Shown: positions 47,601 to 59,805, numbered from the stretch's first letter. The stretch is DNA of 64,000 nt from Isoperla grammatica (GCA_945910005.1 OX246743.1:8922736-8986735); one strand, 5' to 3'. Numbers and translations: made by a program. Notes: generated from the letters alone by a model not told the origin.

Positions 47601-50600
47601 GGTGGAGTGACGAGAGCCACATTGGGGAGATTTTAAGGCGCTTGGATTGCAAATAGGGCCGCAAAATTAACGGTGTGACGAGAGCCCACATCGGGGAGAT
47701 TGTTAGGCGTTTTGATTGCAAAGGGGGCCGCAAGTATGGCGGTGTGACGAGAGCCACATTGGGGAGATTGCAAGGCGCTTGGATTGCAAAGAGGGCCGCA
47801 AGTATGACGGAGTGACGAGAGCCACATTGGGGAGATTGTGAGACGCTTGGATTGAAAAGAGGGCCGCAAGTATGGCGAAGTGGCGAGAGCCACATTAGGG
47901 AGATGTTAGGCACTTGGATTGCAAAGAGGGCTGCAAGTATGGTGGAGTGGTGAGAGCCACATTGGGGAGATTGTTAGGCGCTTGGATTGCAAAGAGGGCC
48001 GCAAGTATGACGGAGTGACGAGAGATACATTGGGGAGTTTGTAAGGCGCTTGGATTGCAAAGAGGGCCGCAAGTATGACGGAGTGACGAGAGCCACATTG
48101 GGGAGTTTGTAAGGCGCTTGGATTGCAAAGAGGGCCGCAGGTATGGTGGAGTGACGAGAGCCACATTGGGGAGATTGTAAGGCGCTTGGATTGCAAAGAG
48201 GGCCGCAAGTATGACGGAGTCGCGAGAGCAACACTGGGGAGATTGTTAGACGCTTGGATTGAAAAGAGGGCCGCAAGTATGACGGAGTGGTGAGAGCCCC
48301 ACTGGGGAGATTGTTAGGCGCTTTGATTGCAAAGAGGGCCGCAAGTATGACGGAGTGGCGAGAGCCGCATCGGGGAGATAATTAGGCGCTCTGATTGCAA
48401 AGAGGGCCGCAAGTATTGTGGAGTGAATAGAGACACATTGGGGAGATTGTTAGGCGCTTGGATTGCAAAAGAGGGCCGCGAGTATGGCGGAGTGGCGAGA
48501 GCCACATTGGGGAGATGTTAGGCACTTGGATTGCAAAGAGGGCCGCAAGTATGGTGGAGTGCCGAAAGCCACATTGGGGAGATTGTTAGGCGTTTTGATT
48601 GCAAAGAGGGCCGCAAGTATGGTGGAGTGACGAGAGCCATATTGGGGAGATTGTAAGGCGCTTGGATTGAAAGAGGGCCGCAATTTTGGCGGAGTGGCGA
48701 GAGCCACATTGGGGAGATGTTAGGCACTTGGATTGCAAAGAGGGCCGCAAGTATGGTGGAGTGCCAAGAGCCACATTGGGGAGATTGTTAGGCGTCTTGA
48801 TTGCAAAGAGGGCCGCACGTATGGTGGAGTGACGAGAGCCACATTGGGGAGATTGTAAGGCGCTTGGATTGCAAAGAGGGCCGCAAGTATGGCGGTGTGA
48901 CGAGAGCCACATTGAGGAGATTGTAAGGCGCTTGGATTTCAAAGAGGGCCGCAAGTATGACCGAGTGACGAGAACCACATTGGAGAGATTGTAAGGCGCT
49001 TGGTCTGCAAAGAGGGCCGCAAGTATGACGGTGTGACGAGAGCCACATTGGGGAGATTGTTAGGCGCTTGGATTGCATAGAGGGCCGCAAGTATGGTAGA
49101 GTGACGAGAGCCACATTGGGGAGATTGTTAGGCGCTTGGATTGCAAAAAGGGCCGCAAGTATGACGGAGTGGCGAGAGCCACATTAGGGAGATTGTTAGG
49201 TGCTTGGATTGCAAAGAGGGCCGCGAGTATGGCGGTGTGACGAGAGCCACATTTGGGAGATTGTAAGGCGCTTGGATTGCAAAGAGGGCCGCAAGTATGA
49301 CGGAGTGACGAGAGCCACATTGGAGAGATTGTTAGGCGCTTGGATTGCAAAGAGGGCCGCAAGAGTGACGGAGTGAAAGTGCCACATTGGGGAGATTGTA
49401 AAGCGATTGTTAGGCGCTCTGATTGCAAAGAGGGCCGCAAGTATGGTGGTGTGACGAGAGCCACATTGGAGAGATTGTAAGGCGCTTGGATTGCAAAGAG
49501 GGCCGCAAGTATGACGGAGTGACGAGAGCCACATTGGAGAGATTGTTAGGCGCTTGGATTGCAAAGAGGGCCGCAAGAGTGACGGAGTGAAAGTGCCACA
49601 TTGGGGTGATTGTAAGGCGATTGTTAGGCGCTCTGATTGCAAAAGGGGCCGCAAGTATGGCGGTGTGACGAGAGCCACATTGGAGAGATTGTAAGGCGCT
49701 TGGATTGCAAAGAGGGCCGCAAGTATGGCGGAGTGACGAGAGCCACATTGGAGAGATTGTAAGGCGCTTGGATTGCAAAGAGGGCCGCAAGTATGACCGA
49801 GTGACGGGAGCCACATTGGGGAGATTGTTAGGCGCTTGGATCGCAAAGAGGGCCGCAAGTATGGCGGAGTGGCGAGAGCCACATTAGGGAGATGTTAGTC
49901 ACTTGGATTGCAAAGAGGGCCGCAAGTATGGTGGAGTAACGAGAGTCACATTGGGGCGATTGTTAGACGCTTGGATTAAAAAGAGGGCCGCAAGAATGGC
50001 GAAGTGGCGAGATTGTTAGGCGCTTGGATTACAAAGAGGGCCGCAAGTATGACGGAGTGCCGAGAGCCACATTGGGGAGATGCTATGCGTTTTGATTGCA
50101 AAGAGGGCCGCAAGTATGACGGAGTGACGAGAGCCACATTGGGGAGTTTGCTAGGCGCTTGGATTGCAAAGAGGGCCGCAAGTATGACGGAGTGACGAGA
50201 GCCACATTGGGGAGTTTGTTAAGCGCTTGGATTGCAAAGAGGGCCGCAAGTATAGTGGAGTGACGAGAGCCACAATGGGGAGATTGTTAGGCGCTTGGAT
50301 TGCAAAGAGGGCCGCAAGTATGACGGAGTGGCGAGAGCCACATTAGGGAGATTGTTAGGCGCTTGGATTACAAAGAGGGCCGCAAGTATGGCGGAGTGGC
50401 GAGAGCCACATAAGGGAGAAATGAGGCACTTCGATTGCAAAGAGGGCCGCAAGTATGGTGGAGTGACGAGAGCCACATTGGGGAGATTGTTAGGCGCTTG
50501 GATTGCAAATAGGGCCGCAAGTTTAACGGTGTGACGAGAGCCACATTGGGGAGATTGTTAGGCGCTTGGATTGCAAAGAGGGCCGCAAGAATGACAGTGT

Positions 50601-51437
50601 GACGAGAGCCACATTGGGGAGATTGTTAGGCGCTTGGATTGCAAAGAGGGCCGCAAGAATGACGGTGTGACGAGAGCCACATTGGGGAGATTGTTATGCG
50701 TTTTGATTGCAAATAGGGCCGCAAGTATGACGGAGTGACGAGATCCACATTGGGGAGTTTGTAAGGCCATTGGATTGCAAAGAGGGCCGCAAGTATGGTG
50801 GAGTGACGAGAGCCACATTGGGGAGATTGTTAGGCGCTTGGATTGCAAAGAGGGCCGCAAGTATGACGGAGTGGCGAGAGCCGCATCGGGGAGATAATAA
50901 GGCGCTCTGATTGCAAAGAGGGCCGCAAGTATGGTGAAGTGACGAGAGAGACATTGGGGAGATTGTTAGGCGCTTGGATTGCAAAAGAGGGCCGCAAGTA
51001 TGGCGGAGTGGCGAGAGCCACATTGGGGAGATTTAAGGCACTTGGATTGTAAAGAGGGCCGCAAGTATGATGGAGTGCCGAGAGCCACATTGGGGAGATT
51101 GTTAGGCGTTTTGATTGCAAAGAGGGCCGCAAGTATGGTGGAGTGACGAGAGCCACATTGGGGAGATTGTTAGACGCTTGGATTAAAAAGAGGGCCGCAA
51201 GAATGGCGAAGTGGCGAGATTGTTAGGCGCTTGGATTGCAAAGAGGGCCGCAAGTATGGCGGAGTGACGAGAGCCACATCGGGGAGATTGTTAGGCGCTT
51301 GGATTAAAAAGAGGGCCGCAAGTATGAAGGTGTGACGAGAGACACATTGGGGAGATTTTTAGGCGTTTTGATTGCAAAGAGGGCCGCAAGTATGACGGTG
51401 TGACGAGAGCCACATTGGGGAGATTGTTAGGCGTTTT
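44661..51437 (+). repeat. 68-bp satellite array VI
   Basis: About 100 monomers. It includes the end of the second 8,464-bp copy (about 46824), a mosaic stretch that first follows the 39.6-40.2 kb pattern and then the 26.1-26.6 kb pattern (switch near 47410), and the segment 47414-50021 that recurs at 57200-59805. Irregular monomers: GGATTGAAAGAGGG with GCAATTTTGG near 48665, GCAAAATTAACGG near 47662, 11-bp duplications near 49397 and 49612, short monomers near 50000 and 51210. No gene is seen. Confidence 0.97.
47414..50021 (+). repeat. Segment duplicated at 57200-59805 (source or sister copy)
   Basis: Matches 57200-59805 at an offset of 9,786 bp, including rare changes such as GCAAAATTAACGG (47662/57448), GGAGTCGCGAG (48216/58002), GATACATTGGGG (48024/57810) and GCTTGGTCTGC (49000/58786). 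Upstream, 47015-47890 also matches 25740-26620 at an offset of 21,275 bp. Confidence 0.85.
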
Positions 51438-51587
51438 ATTGTCAAGATAATTAACGCAAAAAAAATAAAAAAAATACAGAAACAAATTTGAACCACACGT
51501 TTTTTAGCTACGAGCGCTTGAAAAAATAATTTCCCCTTAGTAAACCCTTCTCAACTTTGCTGCTCTGAATATGGAAGAAAAAAATCG

Positions 51588-51656
51588 TGGTGGTAACGGG
51601 TCTCGAACCCCGGACCTCTAAAACACTAGTCCACGACGCTACCGCGTACGCCATGC
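51588..51656 (-). other. tRNA-like module A, copy 5
   Basis: B box 51599-51609 and A-box candidate 51642-51653 are intact, and the T7 behind the module is intact. Confidence 0.65.
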
Positions 51657-51861
51657 CTCACGATGGAAGTTGGATCGCTTAGACTGGTATAGATAACACA
51701 CGGCTCTCAATGTATGCATGTAACGAAACATATATGGATTTACGAACAGAAGGTTTCATTGGATTTAAAAAAATATCCATGAGAATACGATCTGATAATA
51801 AAACCGCCGCAAATTGAGATATAAATGATATAAATGTGTGAAATAGGTGGAAAAAAAAATT

Positions 51862-51930
51862 GGGGCTAATGGGTTTTGAACCCCAGACCTCAAGAATTCG
51901 AAGCTACGACGTTACTGCGTACGCCGTGCC
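51862..51930 (-). other. tRNA-like module B, copy 5
   Basis: B box 51872-51882 reads GGTTCAAAACC. A-box candidate 51915-51926 reads CGGCGTACGCAG. A long T-run follows on minus. Confidence 0.55.
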
Positions 51931-52107
51931 AGCCGATAGAAATTGCCTCGCTTACACTGGTAAATAACACACTGCTCTCAATGTATGCAGGTATGAATCT
52001 CATTGTATCTCTATTCATTCTTAGTGTAATTGTAACTCCAAATATAGATAGATTTCCAAAAAGAGGCTTTCATTGGATTTAAAAAATATCCAAGAATATG
52101 ATCTGAT

Positions 52108-53166
52108 CGCAAGTATGAAGGTGTGACGAGAGCCACATTGGGGAGATTGTTAGGCGTTTTGATTGCAAAGAGGGCCGCAAGTATGATGGAGTGACGAGAG
52201 CCATATTGGAGAGATTGTAAGGCGCTTGGATTGCAAAGAGGGCCGCAAGAATGGCGGAGTGGCGAGAGCCCACATCGGGGAGATTGTTAGGCGTTTTGAT
52301 TGCAAAGAGGGCCGCAAGTATGGCGGTGTGACGAGAGCCACATTGGGGATATTGCAAGGCGCTTGGATTGCAAAGAGGGCCGCAAGTATGGCGGTGTGAC
52401 GAGAGCCACATTAGAGAGATTGTTAGGCGCTTGGATTGCAAAGAGGGCCGCAAGAATGACGGTGTGATGAGAGCCACATTGGGGAGATTGTAAGGCGCTT
52501 GGATTGCAAAGAGGGCCGCAAGTATGGCGGTGTGACGTGAGCCACATTGGGAAGATTGTAAGGCGCTTGGATTGCAAAGAGGGCCGCAAGTATGGTGGAG
52601 TGACGAGAGCCACATTGGGGAGATTGTTAGGCGCTTGGATTGCAAAGAGGGCCGCAAGTATGACGGAGTGGCGAGAGCCGCATCGGGGAGATAATGAGGC
52701 GCTCTGATTGCAAAGAGGGCCGCAAGTATGGTGGAGTGACGAGAGAGACATTGGGGAGATATTTAGGCGCTTGGATTGCAAAAGAGGGCCGCAAGTATGG
52801 CGGAGTGGCGAGAGCCACATTGGGGAGATTTAAGGCACTTGGATTGTTAAGAGGGCCGCAAGTATGGTGGAGTGACGAGAGCCACATTGGGGAGATTGTT
52901 AGACGCTTGATTTAAAAAGAGGGCCGCAAGAAAGGCGAAGTGGCGAGATTGTTAGGCGCTTGGATTGCAAAGAGGGCCGCAAGTATGGCGGAGTGACGAG
53001 AGCCACATCGGGGAGATTGTAAGGCGCTTGGATTAAAAAGAGGGCCGCAAGTATGAAGGTGTGACGAGAGCCACATTGGGGAGATTGTTAGGCGTTTTGA
53101 TTGCAAAGAGGGCCGCAAGTATGACGGTGTGACGAGAGCCACATTGGGGAGATTGTAAGGCGTTTT
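52108..53166 (+). repeat. 68-bp satellite array VII, between blocks 5 and 6
   Basis: A short array of about 15-16 monomers (1,059 bp), the smallest spacing between two blocks in the window. It starts with the order that follows blocks 3 and 4 and ends with the GGATTAAAAAGAGGG, GTATGAAGGTG and GTATGACGGTG monomers that precede every block. A short monomer lies near 52940, beside a frame-altering AGAAAGGCG change. The 15-monomer length recalls the 1,018-bp unit elsewhere. Confidence 0.95.
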
Positions 53167-53316
53167 ATTGTCAAGATGATAAACGCAAAAAAAATAAAAA
53201 AAATACAGAAACAAATTTGAACCACACGTTTTTTAGCTACGAGCGCTTGAAAAAATAATTTCCCCTTAGTAAACCCTTCTCAACTTTGCTGCTCTGAATA
53301 TGGAAGAGAAAAATTG

Positions 53317-53385
53317 TGGTGGTAACGGGTCTCAAACCCCGGACCTCTAAAACACTAGTCCACGACGCTACCGCGTACGCCATGC
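53317..53385 (-). other. tRNA-like module A, copy 6 (damaged B box)
   Basis: B box 53328-53338 reads GGTTTGAGACC on minus: the invariant C of GGTTC is T. The A-box candidate 53371-53382 is intact. The T-run is shortened to five and interrupted. Confidence 0.55.
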
Positions 53386-53590
53386 CTCACGATGGAAGTT
53401 GGATCGCTTAGACTGGTATAGATAACACACGGCTCTCAATGTATGCATGTAACGAAACATATATGGATTTACGAACAGAAGGTTTCATTGGATTTAAAAA
53501 ATATCCATGAGAATACGATCTGATAATAAAACCGCCGAAAAATGAGATATAAATGATATAAATGTGTGAAATAGGTGGAAAAAAAAAATT

Positions 53591-53659
53591 GGGGGTAATG
53601 GGTTTTGAACCCCAGACCTCAAGTATTCGAAGCTACGACGTTACTGCGTACGCCGTGCC
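53591..53659 (-). other. tRNA-like module B, copy 6
   Basis: B box 53601-53611 reads GGTTCAAAACC. A-box candidate 53644-53655 reads CGGCGTACGCAG. A T-run of at least nine follows on minus. Confidence 0.55.
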
Positions 53660-56189
53660 AGCCGATAGAAATTGCCTCGCTTACACTGGTAAATAACACA
53701 CTGCTCTCAATGTATGCAGGTATGAATCTCATTGTATCTCTATTCATTCTTAGTGTAATTGTAACTCCAAATATAGATAGATTTCCAAAAAGAGGCTTTC
53801 ATTGGATTTAAAAAATATCCAAGAATATGATCTGATCGCAAGTATGAAGGTGTGACGAGAGCCACATTGGGGAGATTGTAAGGCGCTTAGATTGCAAAGA
53901 GGGCCGCAAGTATGATGGAGTGGCGAGAGCAACACTGGGGAGATTGTTAGACGCTTGGATTGAAAAGAGGGCCGCAAGTATGACGGAGTGGTGAGAGCCC
54001 CACTGGGGAGATTGTTAGGCGCTTGGATTGCAAAGGGGGCCGCAAGTATGGTGGAGTGGTGAGAGCCACATTGGGGAGATTGTAAGGCGCTTGGATTGCA
54101 AAGAGGGCCGCAAGTATGACAGAGTGGCGAGAGACACATTGGGGAGTTTGTAAGGCGCTTGGATTGCAAAGAGGGCCGCAAGTATGACGGAGTGACGAGA
54201 GCCACATTGGGGAGTTTGTAAGGCGCTTGGATTGCAAAGAGGGCCGCAGGTATGGTGAAGTGACGAGAGCCACATTGGGGAGATTTTTAGGCGCTTGGAT
54301 TGCAAAAAGGGCCGCAAGTATGACGGAGTGGCGAGAGCAACACTGGGGAGATTGTTAGACGCTTGGATTGAAAAGAGGGCCGCAAGTATGACGGAGTGGT
54401 GAGAGCCCCACTGGGGAGATTGTTAGGCGGTTTGATTGCAAAGAGGGCCGCAAGTATGACGGAGTGGCGAGAGCCGCATCGGGGAGATAATTAGGCGCTC
54501 TGATTGCAAAGAGGGCCGCAAGTATTGTGGAGTGAATAGAGACACATTGGGGAGATTGTTAGGCGCTTGGATTGCAAAAGAGGGCCGCGAGTATGGCGGA
54601 GTGGCGAGAGCCACATTGGGGAGATGTTAGGCACTTGGATTGCAAAGAGGGCCGCAAGTATGGTGGAGTGCCGAGAGCCACATTGGGGAGATTGTTAGGC
54701 GTTTTGATTGCAAAGAGGGCCGCAAGTATGGTGGAGTGACGAGAGCCATATTGGGGAGATTGTAAGGCGCTTGGATTGCAAAGAGGGCCGCAAGTATGGC
54801 GGAGTGGCGAGAGTGACATTGGGGAGATGTTAGGCACTTGGATTGCAAAGAGGGCCGCAAGTATGGTGGAGTGCCGAGAGCCACATTGGGGAGATTGTTA
54901 GGCGTCTTGATTGCAAAGAGGGCCGCACGTATGGTGGAGTGACGAGAGCCATATTGGGGAGATTGTAAGGCGCTTGGATTGCAAAGAGGGCCGCAAGTAT
55001 GGTGGAGTGCCGAGAGCCACATTAGGGAGATTGTAAGGCGATTGTTAGGCGCTCTAAATTGCAAAGAGGGCCGCGAGTATGGCGGTGTGACGAGAGCCAC
55101 ATTGGGGAGATTGTAAGGCGCTTGGATTGCAAAGAGGGCCGCAAGAGTGACGGAGTGAAAGTCCCACCTTGGGGAGATTGTGAGGCTCTTGGATTTCAAA
55201 GAGGGCCGCAAGTATGACCGAGTGACGAGAGCCACATTGGGGAGATTGTTAGGCGCTTGGATTGCAAAGAGGGCCGCAAGTCTAACGAAATGACGAGAGC
55301 AACATTAGGGAGATTGTAAAGCGCTTGGATTGCAAAGAGGGCCGCAAGTATGGCGGTGTGACGAGAGCCACATTGGGGAGATTGTAAGGCGCTTGGATTG
55401 CAAAGAGGGCCGCAAGTATGACCGAGTGACGAGAGCCACATTGGGGAGATTGTTAGGCGCTTGGATGGCAAAGAGGGCCGCAAGTATGGTAAAGTGATGA
55501 GAGCCACATTAGGGAGATTGTTAGGCGCTTGGATTGCAAAGAGGGCCGCAAGTATGACGGGGTGACGAGAGCCACATTGGGGAGTTTGTGAGGCGCTTGG
55601 ATTGCAAAGAGGGCCGCAAGTATGACGGAGTGACGAGAGCCACATTGGGGAGTTTGTAAGGCGCTTGGATTGCAAAGAGGGCCGCAAGTATGACGGCGTG
55701 GCGAAAGCCACATTGGGGAGATGTAAGGCACTTGCATTGCAAAGAGGGCCGCAAGTATGGGGAGTGCCAAGAGCCACATTGGGGAGATGTTAGGCACTTG
55801 GATTGCAAAGAGGGCCGCAAGTATGACGGAGTGACGAGAGCCACATTGGGGAGTTTGTTAGGCGCTTGGTTTGCAAAGAGGGCCGCAAGTATAGTGGAGT
55901 GACGAGAGCCACATTGGGGAGATTGTTAGACGCTTGGATTGAAAAGAGGGCCGCAAGTATGACGGAGTGGTGAGAGCCCCACTGGCGAGATTGTTAGGCG
56001 CTTGGATTGCAAAGAGGGCCGCAAGTATGGCGAAGTGGCGAGAGCCACATTAGGGAGATGTTAGGCACTTGGATTGCAAAGAGGGCTGCAAGTATGGTGG
56101 AGTGGTGAGAGCCACATTGGGGAGATTGTTAGGCGCTTGGATTGCAAAGAGGGACGCAAGTATGACCGAGTGACGAGAGCCACATTGGG

Positions 56190-56997
56190 GAGATTGTTAG
56201 GTGCTTGGATGGCAAAGAGGGCCGCAAGTATGGTAAAGTGATGAGAGCCACATTGGGGAGATTGTTAGGCGCTTGGATTGCAAAGAGGGCCGCAAGTATG
56301 ACGGGGTGACGAGAGCCACATTGGGGAGTTTGTTAGGCGCTTGGATTGCAAAGAGGGCCGCAAGTATGACGGAGTGACGAGAGCCACATTGGGGAGTTTG
56401 TAAGGCGCTTGGATTGCAAAGAGGGCCGCAAGTATGACGGAGTGGCGAGAGCCACAATGAGGAGATGTTAGGCACTTGGATTGCAAAGAGGGCCGCAAGT
56501 ATGGGGGAGTGCCGAGAGCCACATTGGGGAAATGTTAGGCACTTGGATTGCAAAGAGGGCCGCAAGTATGACGGAGTGACGAGAGCCACATTAGGGAGTT
56601 TGTTAGGCGCTTGGATTGCAAAGAGGGCCGCAAGTATGGTGGAGTGACGAGAGCCACATTGGGGAGATTGTTAGGCGCTTGGATTGCAAAGAGGGCCGCA
56701 AGTATGACGGAGTGGCGAGAGCCGACTCGGGGAGATAATGAGGCGCTCTGATTGCAAAGAGGGCCGCAAGTATGGTGGAGTGACGAGAGAGACATTGGGG
56801 AGATTGTAAGGCGCTTGGATTGCAAAAGAGGGCCGCAAGTATGGCGGAGTGGCGAGAGCCACATTGGGGAGATTTAAGGCACTTGGATTGTAAAGAGGGC
56901 CGCAAGTATGATCGAGTGACGAGAGCCACATTGGGGAGTTTGTTAGGCGCTTGGATTGCAAAGAGGGCCGCAAGTATGGCGGTGTGACGAGAGCCAC
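56190..56997 (+). repeat. Segment repeated at 63193-64000
   Basis: Matches 63193-64000 at an offset of 7,003 bp up to the end of the window, including rare variants GGGGAAATGTTAGG (near 56526 and 63529), GAGCCGACTCGGGG (near 56721 and 63724) and ACATTAGGGAGTTTG (near 56588 and 63591). The second copy is cut by the window edge, so its true length is unknown. Confidence 0.85.
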
Positions 56998-57211
56998 ATT
57001 GGGGAGATTGTAAGGCGCTTGGATTGCAAAGGGGGGCCGCAAGTATGACCGAGTTACGAGAGCCACATTGGGGAAATTTTTAGGCTTTTGGATGGCAAAG
57101 AGGGCCGCAAGTATGGCGGTGTGACGAGAGCCACATTGGGGAGATTGTAAGGCGCTTGGATTGCAAAGGGGGGCCGCAAGTATGACCGAGTTACGAGAGC
57201 CACATTGGGGA
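56971..57211 (+). repeat. Local two-monomer tandem duplication with G-run expansion
   Basis: A 137-bp unit (two monomers plus one extra base) is repeated: the GTATGGCGGTGTG monomer at 56973 and 57110, each followed by AAAGGGGGGCCGC (six Gs, against three in the standard monomer) and GACCGAGTTACG. The first copy ends in the odd joint AAATTTTTAGGCTTTTGG (57075-57092). A related AAAGGGGGCCGC monomer occurs near 13224, 15746, 31199, 39663 and 46906. Confidence 0.8.
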
Positions 57212-59805
57212 GATTGTTAGGCGCTTGGATTGCAAAGAGGGCCGCAAGTATGACGGAGTGGCGAGAGCCACATTAGGGAGATTGTTAGGCGCTTGGATAA
57301 CAAAAAGGGCCGCAAGTATGGCGGAGTGGCGAGAGCCACATAAGGGAGAAATGAGGCACTTCGATTGCAAAGAGGGCCGCAAGTATGGTGGAGTGACGAG
57401 AGCCACATTGGGGAGATTTTAAGGCGCTTGGATTGCAAATAGGGCCGCAAAATTAACGGTGTGACGAGAGCCCACATCGGGGAGATTGTTAGGCGTTTTG
57501 ATTGCAAAGGGGGCCGCAAGTATGGCGGTGTGACGAGAGCCACATTGGGGAGATTGCAAGGCGCTTGGATTGCAAAGAGGGCCGCAAGTATGACGGAGTG
57601 ACGAGAGCCACATTGGGGAGATTGTTAGACGCTTGGATTGAAAAGAGGGCCGCAAGTATGGCGAAGTGGCGAGAGCCACATTAGGGAGATGTTAGGCACT
57701 TGGATTGCAAAGAGGGCTGCAAGTATGGTGGAGTGGTGAGAGCCACATTGGGGAGATTGTTAGGCGCTTGGATTGCAAAGAGGGCCGCAAGTATGACGGA
57801 GTGACGAGAGATACATTGGGGAGTTTGTAAGGCGCTTGGATTGCAAAGAGGGCCGCAAGTATGACGGAGTGACGAGAGCCACATTGGGGAGTTTGTAAGG
57901 CGCTTGGATTGCAAAGAGGGCCGCAGGTATGGTGGAGTGACGAGAGCCACATTGGGGAGATTGTAAGGCGCTTGGATTGCAAAGAGGGCCGCAAGTATGA
58001 CGGAGTCGCGAGAGCAACACTGGGGAGATTGTTAGACGCTTGGATTGAAAAGAGGGCCGCAAGTATGACGGAGTGGTGAGAGCCCCACTGGGGAGATTGT
58101 TAGGCGCTTTGATTGCAAAGAGGGCCGCAAGTATGACGGAGTGGCGAGAGCCGCATCGGGGAGATAATTAGGCGCTCTGATTGCAAAGAGGGCCGCAAGT
58201 ATTGTGGAGTGAATAGAGACACATTGGGGAGATTGTTAGGCGCTTGGATTGCAAAAGAGGGCCGCGAGTATGGCGGAGTGGCGAGAGCCACATTGGGGAG
58301 ATGTTAGGCACTTGGATTGCAAAGAGGGCCGCAAGTATGGTGGAGTGCCGAAAGCCACATTGGGGAGATTGTTAGGCGTTTTGATTGCAAAGAGGGCCGC
58401 AAGTATGGTGGAGTGACGAGAGCCATATTGGGGAGATTGTAAGGCGCTTGGATTGAAAGAGGGCCGCAATTTTGGCGGAGTGGCGAGAGCCACATTGGGG
58501 AGATGTTAGGCACTTGGATTGCAAAGAGGGCCGCAAGTATGGTGGAGTGCCAAGAGCCACATTGGGGAGATTGTTAGGCGTCTTGATTGCAAAGAGGGCC
58601 GCACGTATGGTGGAGTGACGAGAGCCACATTGGGGAGATTGTAAGGCGCTTGGATTGCAAAGAGGGCCGCAAGTATGGCGGTGTGACGAGAGCCACATTG
58701 AGGAGATTGTAAGGCGCTTGGATTTCAAAGAGGGCCGCAAGTATGACCGAGTGACGAGAACCACATTGGGGAGATTGTAAGGCGCTTGGTCTGCAAAGAG
58801 GGCCGCAAGTATGACGGTGTGACGAGAGCCACATTGGGGAGATTGTTAGGCGCTTGGATTGCATAGAGGGCCGCAAGTATGGTAGAGTGACGAGAGCCAC
58901 ATTGGGGAGATTGTTAGGCGCTTGGATTGCAAAGAGGGCCGCAAGTATGACGGAGTGGCGAGAGCCACATTAGGGAGATTGTTAGGTGCTTGGATTGCAA
59001 AGAGGGCCGCGAGTATGGCGGTGTGACGAGAGCCACATTTGGGAGATTGTAAGGCGCTTGGATTGCAAAGAGGGCCGCAAGTATGACGGAGTGACGAGAG
59101 CCACATTGGAGAGATTGTTAGGCGCTTGGATTGCAAAGAGGGCCGCAAGAGTGACGGAGTGAAAGTGCCACATTGGGGAGATTGTAAAGCGATTGTTAGG
59201 CGCTCTGATTGCAAAGAGGGCCGCATATGGTGGTGTGACGAGAGCCACATTGGAGAGATTGTAAGGCGCTTGGATTGCAAAGAGGGCCGCAAGTATGACG
59301 GAGTGACGAGAGCCACATTGGAGAGATTGTTAGGCGCTTGGATTGCAAAGAGGGCCGCAAGAGTGACGGAGTGAAAGTGCCACATTGGGGTGATTGTAAG
59401 GCGATTGTTAGGCGCTCTGATTGCAAAGAGGGCCGCAAGTATGGCGGTGTGACGAGAGCCACATTGGAGAGATTGTAAGGCGCTTGGATTGCAAAGAGGG
59501 CCGCAAGTATGGCGGAGTGACGAGAGCCACATTGGAGAGATTGTAAGGCGCTTGGATTGCAAAGAGGGCCGCAAGTATGACCGAGTGACGGGAGCCACAT
59601 TGGGGAGATTGTTAGGCGCTTGGATCGCAAAGAGGGCCGCAAGTATGGCGGAGTGGCGAGAGCCACATTAGGGAGATGTTAGTCACTTGGATTGCAAAGA
59701 GGGCCGCAAGTATGGTGGAGTAACGAGAGTCACATTGGGGCGATTGTTAGACGCTTGGATTAAAAAGAGGGCCGCAAGAATGGCGAAGTGGCGAGATTGT
59801 TAGGC
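57200..59805 (+). repeat. Segment duplicated from 47414-50021
   Basis: Sister copy of 47414-50021. It has a 2-bp deletion at about 59225 (GCCGCATATGG in place of GCCGCAAGTATGG), which changes the offset from 9,786 to 9,784 bp. Similarity stops at about 59805, inside the short monomer, where this copy goes on to GGCGTCTTGATTGC and the other to GGCGCTTGGATTAC. Confidence 0.85.

Larger units (their letters stand above)
48788..52107 (+). repeat. Higher-order module M, copy 4
   Basis: Same series of monomers as 17086-20402 and similar in length (about 3.32 kb), ending in tRNA-like block 5. Its first half lies in the segment shared with 57200-59805, so that distal copy is module M cut off before the tRNA-like block. 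Confidence 0.75.
51438..52107 (-). mobile_element. tRNA-like dimeric block, copy 5
   Basis: Full-length with the common junctions. Private changes include GGGGCTAATGGG (near 51862) and CAAGAATTCGAAG (near 51890), which creates an EcoRI site not present in the other copies. Downstream satellite order matches that after blocks 3 and 4. Confidence 0.75.
53167..53836 (-). mobile_element. tRNA-like dimeric block, copy 6
   Basis: Full-length copy with common junctions. Private changes: GAAGAGAAAAATTG in the T-run behind module A (near 53304), GTCTCAAACC at the A-module B box (near 53329), and GCCGAAAAATGAG near 53533. The satellite after the block (GTAAGGCGCTTAG) differs from that after blocks 3-5. 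Confidence 0.75.

Noticed and set aside
58846..59598. Minus-strand open frames of 60-250 residues over the whole array (for example 250 residues here; 228 residues at 3057-3743, 17494-18180 and 49196-49882).
   Set aside because: They are the three-phase translation of the 68-bp monomer, overlap each other in other frames, mostly start at GTG or TTG, and end at the monomer joint. No recognised domain or signal is seen. The property itself is reported as a finding.
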